A stretch of 15,643 bases of DNA from CAJXTB01 sp047626195 (lineage in GTDB: Bacteria > Myxococcota_A > UBA796 > GCA-2862545), in NCBI GenBank assembly GCA_047626195.1, contig JBLHSN010000119.1, positions 1-15,643 on the forward strand, given 5' to 3'. This document shows positions 14,839 through 15,643 of the stretch, in pieces. Both the position numbers and the translations under genes were made by a program. The notes below the pieces were generated by a model. That model made no database searches, was not told the origin of the DNA, and saw only the letters and a program-made list of their open reading frames with translations. The number at the start of each line of letters is the position of its first letter. The first letter of the stretch is position 1.

Positions 14839-15643
14839 GTGACTACCTCCAGATACTGTGTACTCTCGGGGTCGAGATCAATCACCGCTAGGGTGCTGTT
14901 GACGCGTGTGTCGTCAATCTCGCCGAGGTAATTGGCCACTACGGCGTAGCGACCATCAGGGCTAATCACAATCTTGTGCGGATTTTCGCCGACGTTCGGG
15001 ATGCGTCGGATTTCTTCGCCCCAAGCGCCGAGGGACGTATCGATAACGACAATGCTGTTATCGCGGAAGTGCGCGACAAGCAGGGTCTTCCCGTCGGGCG
15101 CGAGGGCCAGGCCAGCCCCGGCGATAGCGGCACCGGTGTCAGCCCCAGCGTCTTCATCGGCGAAGGGCCGCCCGGGGTCTGCGGTTCCGATGCGGAGAAG
15201 CGGAATAGACGCTGTCAGTGCGTCGTGGACCACGTCTTTGAGAGTGTCGTCGACGACTCGCGACAGGTCGATGGCCAAGATGGCATCGGGGTTCTCGGCA
15301 GCCGCGTACATGCGGTCGGTACCAGGTACAACGAGGACGTCTCGCAGGCCTGCAGCCGGGATATTGCGGTCTAAGAGCAGCACGCTCTCTAGGTCGAAAG
15401 CGTTGGTGTCGATGAAGGCGCCAGCGGAGTCGTCGCGCACATCGAAGACTTGGACGTACGGTTGTTGGTTCGCGTTGCGGCGCTGCGTCACGTACAGAAA
15501 GCCGCGTTCGCCATCAAAGGTCAGGTTGGAGACGCCCAGGCCGGTGGCAGTGAACCCATCGATGGATTGGTTGAGTCGGATGACGTCTGCATCTGCACCA
15601 CCGGCGACGGTGTTGAACACAATGCGGTCGCCGGGCGTGGGGA
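14820..15643 (-). CDS. YVTN-type beta-propeller protein, 5' end off the right edge
   Basis: The minus frame is open from the window edge (first complete codons PTPGDRIVF) to TGA at 14822-14820, so at least 274 residues are present and the N-terminus is missing; an internal GTG at 15620 is not a likely start. The sequence carries propeller blades typical of YVTN/lactonase-like proteins: LTFDGERGFLYVTQRR, DVLVVPGTDRMYAAAENPDA, LALAPDGKTLLVAHFRDNSI and ISPDGRYAVVANYLGE. Such proteins are usually periplasmic or surface located. It precedes, and overlaps by 19 bases, the lipoprotein gene. Without the N-terminus I cannot say whether it is itself a lipoprotein or part of a larger protein. Confidence 0.85.
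   Translation of the reverse strand, partial: PTPGDRIVFNTVAGGADADVIRLNQSIDGFTATGLGVSNLTFDGERGFLYVTQRRNANQQPYVQVFDVRDDSAGAFIDTNAFDLESVLLLDRNIPAAGLRDVLVVPGTDRMYAAAENPDAILAIDLSRVVDDTLKDVVHDALTASIPLLRIGTADPGRPFADEDAGADTGAAIAGAGLALAPDGKTLLVAHFRDNSIVVIDTSLGAWGEEIRRIPNVGENPHKIVISPDGRYAVVANYLGEIDDTRVNSTLAVIDLDPESTQYLEVVTWLVNR
14845..14850 (-). promoter_or_regulatory. Strong ribosome binding site inside the upstream propeller gene
   Basis: GGAGGT on the minus strand, six bases before the ATG at 14838. It lies within the coding sequence of the propeller gene, which supports coupled expression of the pair and fixes the lipoprotein start. Confidence 0.8.

Overview
The window looks like chromosomal DNA from a G+C-rich Gram-negative bacterium, most likely of the Myxococcota / former Deltaproteobacteria type. 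The reasons are indirect. It carries two predicted lipoprotein genes with lipobox cysteines and several signal-peptide proteins, a collagen-like secreted protein with an N-terminal module (FQGRLLD ... PYALYA) that I associate with such bacteria, a DUF4157 (eCIS-core) protein, and a beta-propeller lipoprotein cluster. No rRNA or marker gene is present to fix the taxonomy.

Layout. (1) Positions 1-1097, minus strand: the 5' part of a secreted collagen-like protein that runs off the left edge. (2) About 1100-4860: a gene-poor, decayed region. It holds a short remnant of an IS630-type transposase helix-turn-helix (minus), a reading frame broken by one in-frame amber stop (2007-2585, minus), an intact-looking DUF4157 gene with an acidic 27-bp tandem repeat (2780-3610, minus), and a probable remnant of an IS3-type integrase core (about 4339-4572, minus). 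(3) 4864-6258, plus strand: two abutting genes of unknown function. (4) 6472-12963, plus strand: a compact four-gene cluster coding for an M48 metalloprotease lipoprotein, a large periplasmic double-HtrA protease with the Nma111/Deg7-like layout, a cation-chloride cotransporter (SLC12/CCC family) and a SixA-type histidine phosphatase. The last three overlap at ATGA and TGATG junctions and are probably translationally coupled. (5) 12988-15643, minus strand, convergent with (4): a beta-propeller-like lipoprotein gene and an upstream YVTN-type beta-propeller gene that overlap by 19 bases; the upstream one runs off the right edge.

How they fit together. The plus-strand cluster pairs envelope protein quality control (two proteases) with an inner-membrane ion cotransporter and a phosphohistidine phosphatase, which suggests an envelope or osmotic homeostasis role; this is inference from co-orientation and overlap. 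The minus-strand pair at the right edge looks like a surface or periplasmic propeller lipoprotein system. The middle of the window reads as a site where mobile elements and injection-system-related genes have landed and decayed. The most interesting items are the orphan DUF4157 protein with its poly-Glu repeat, the broken gene beside it, the bacterial double-HtrA protease with a dead second protease domain, and a duplicated, unrecognised domain inside the propeller lipoprotein.
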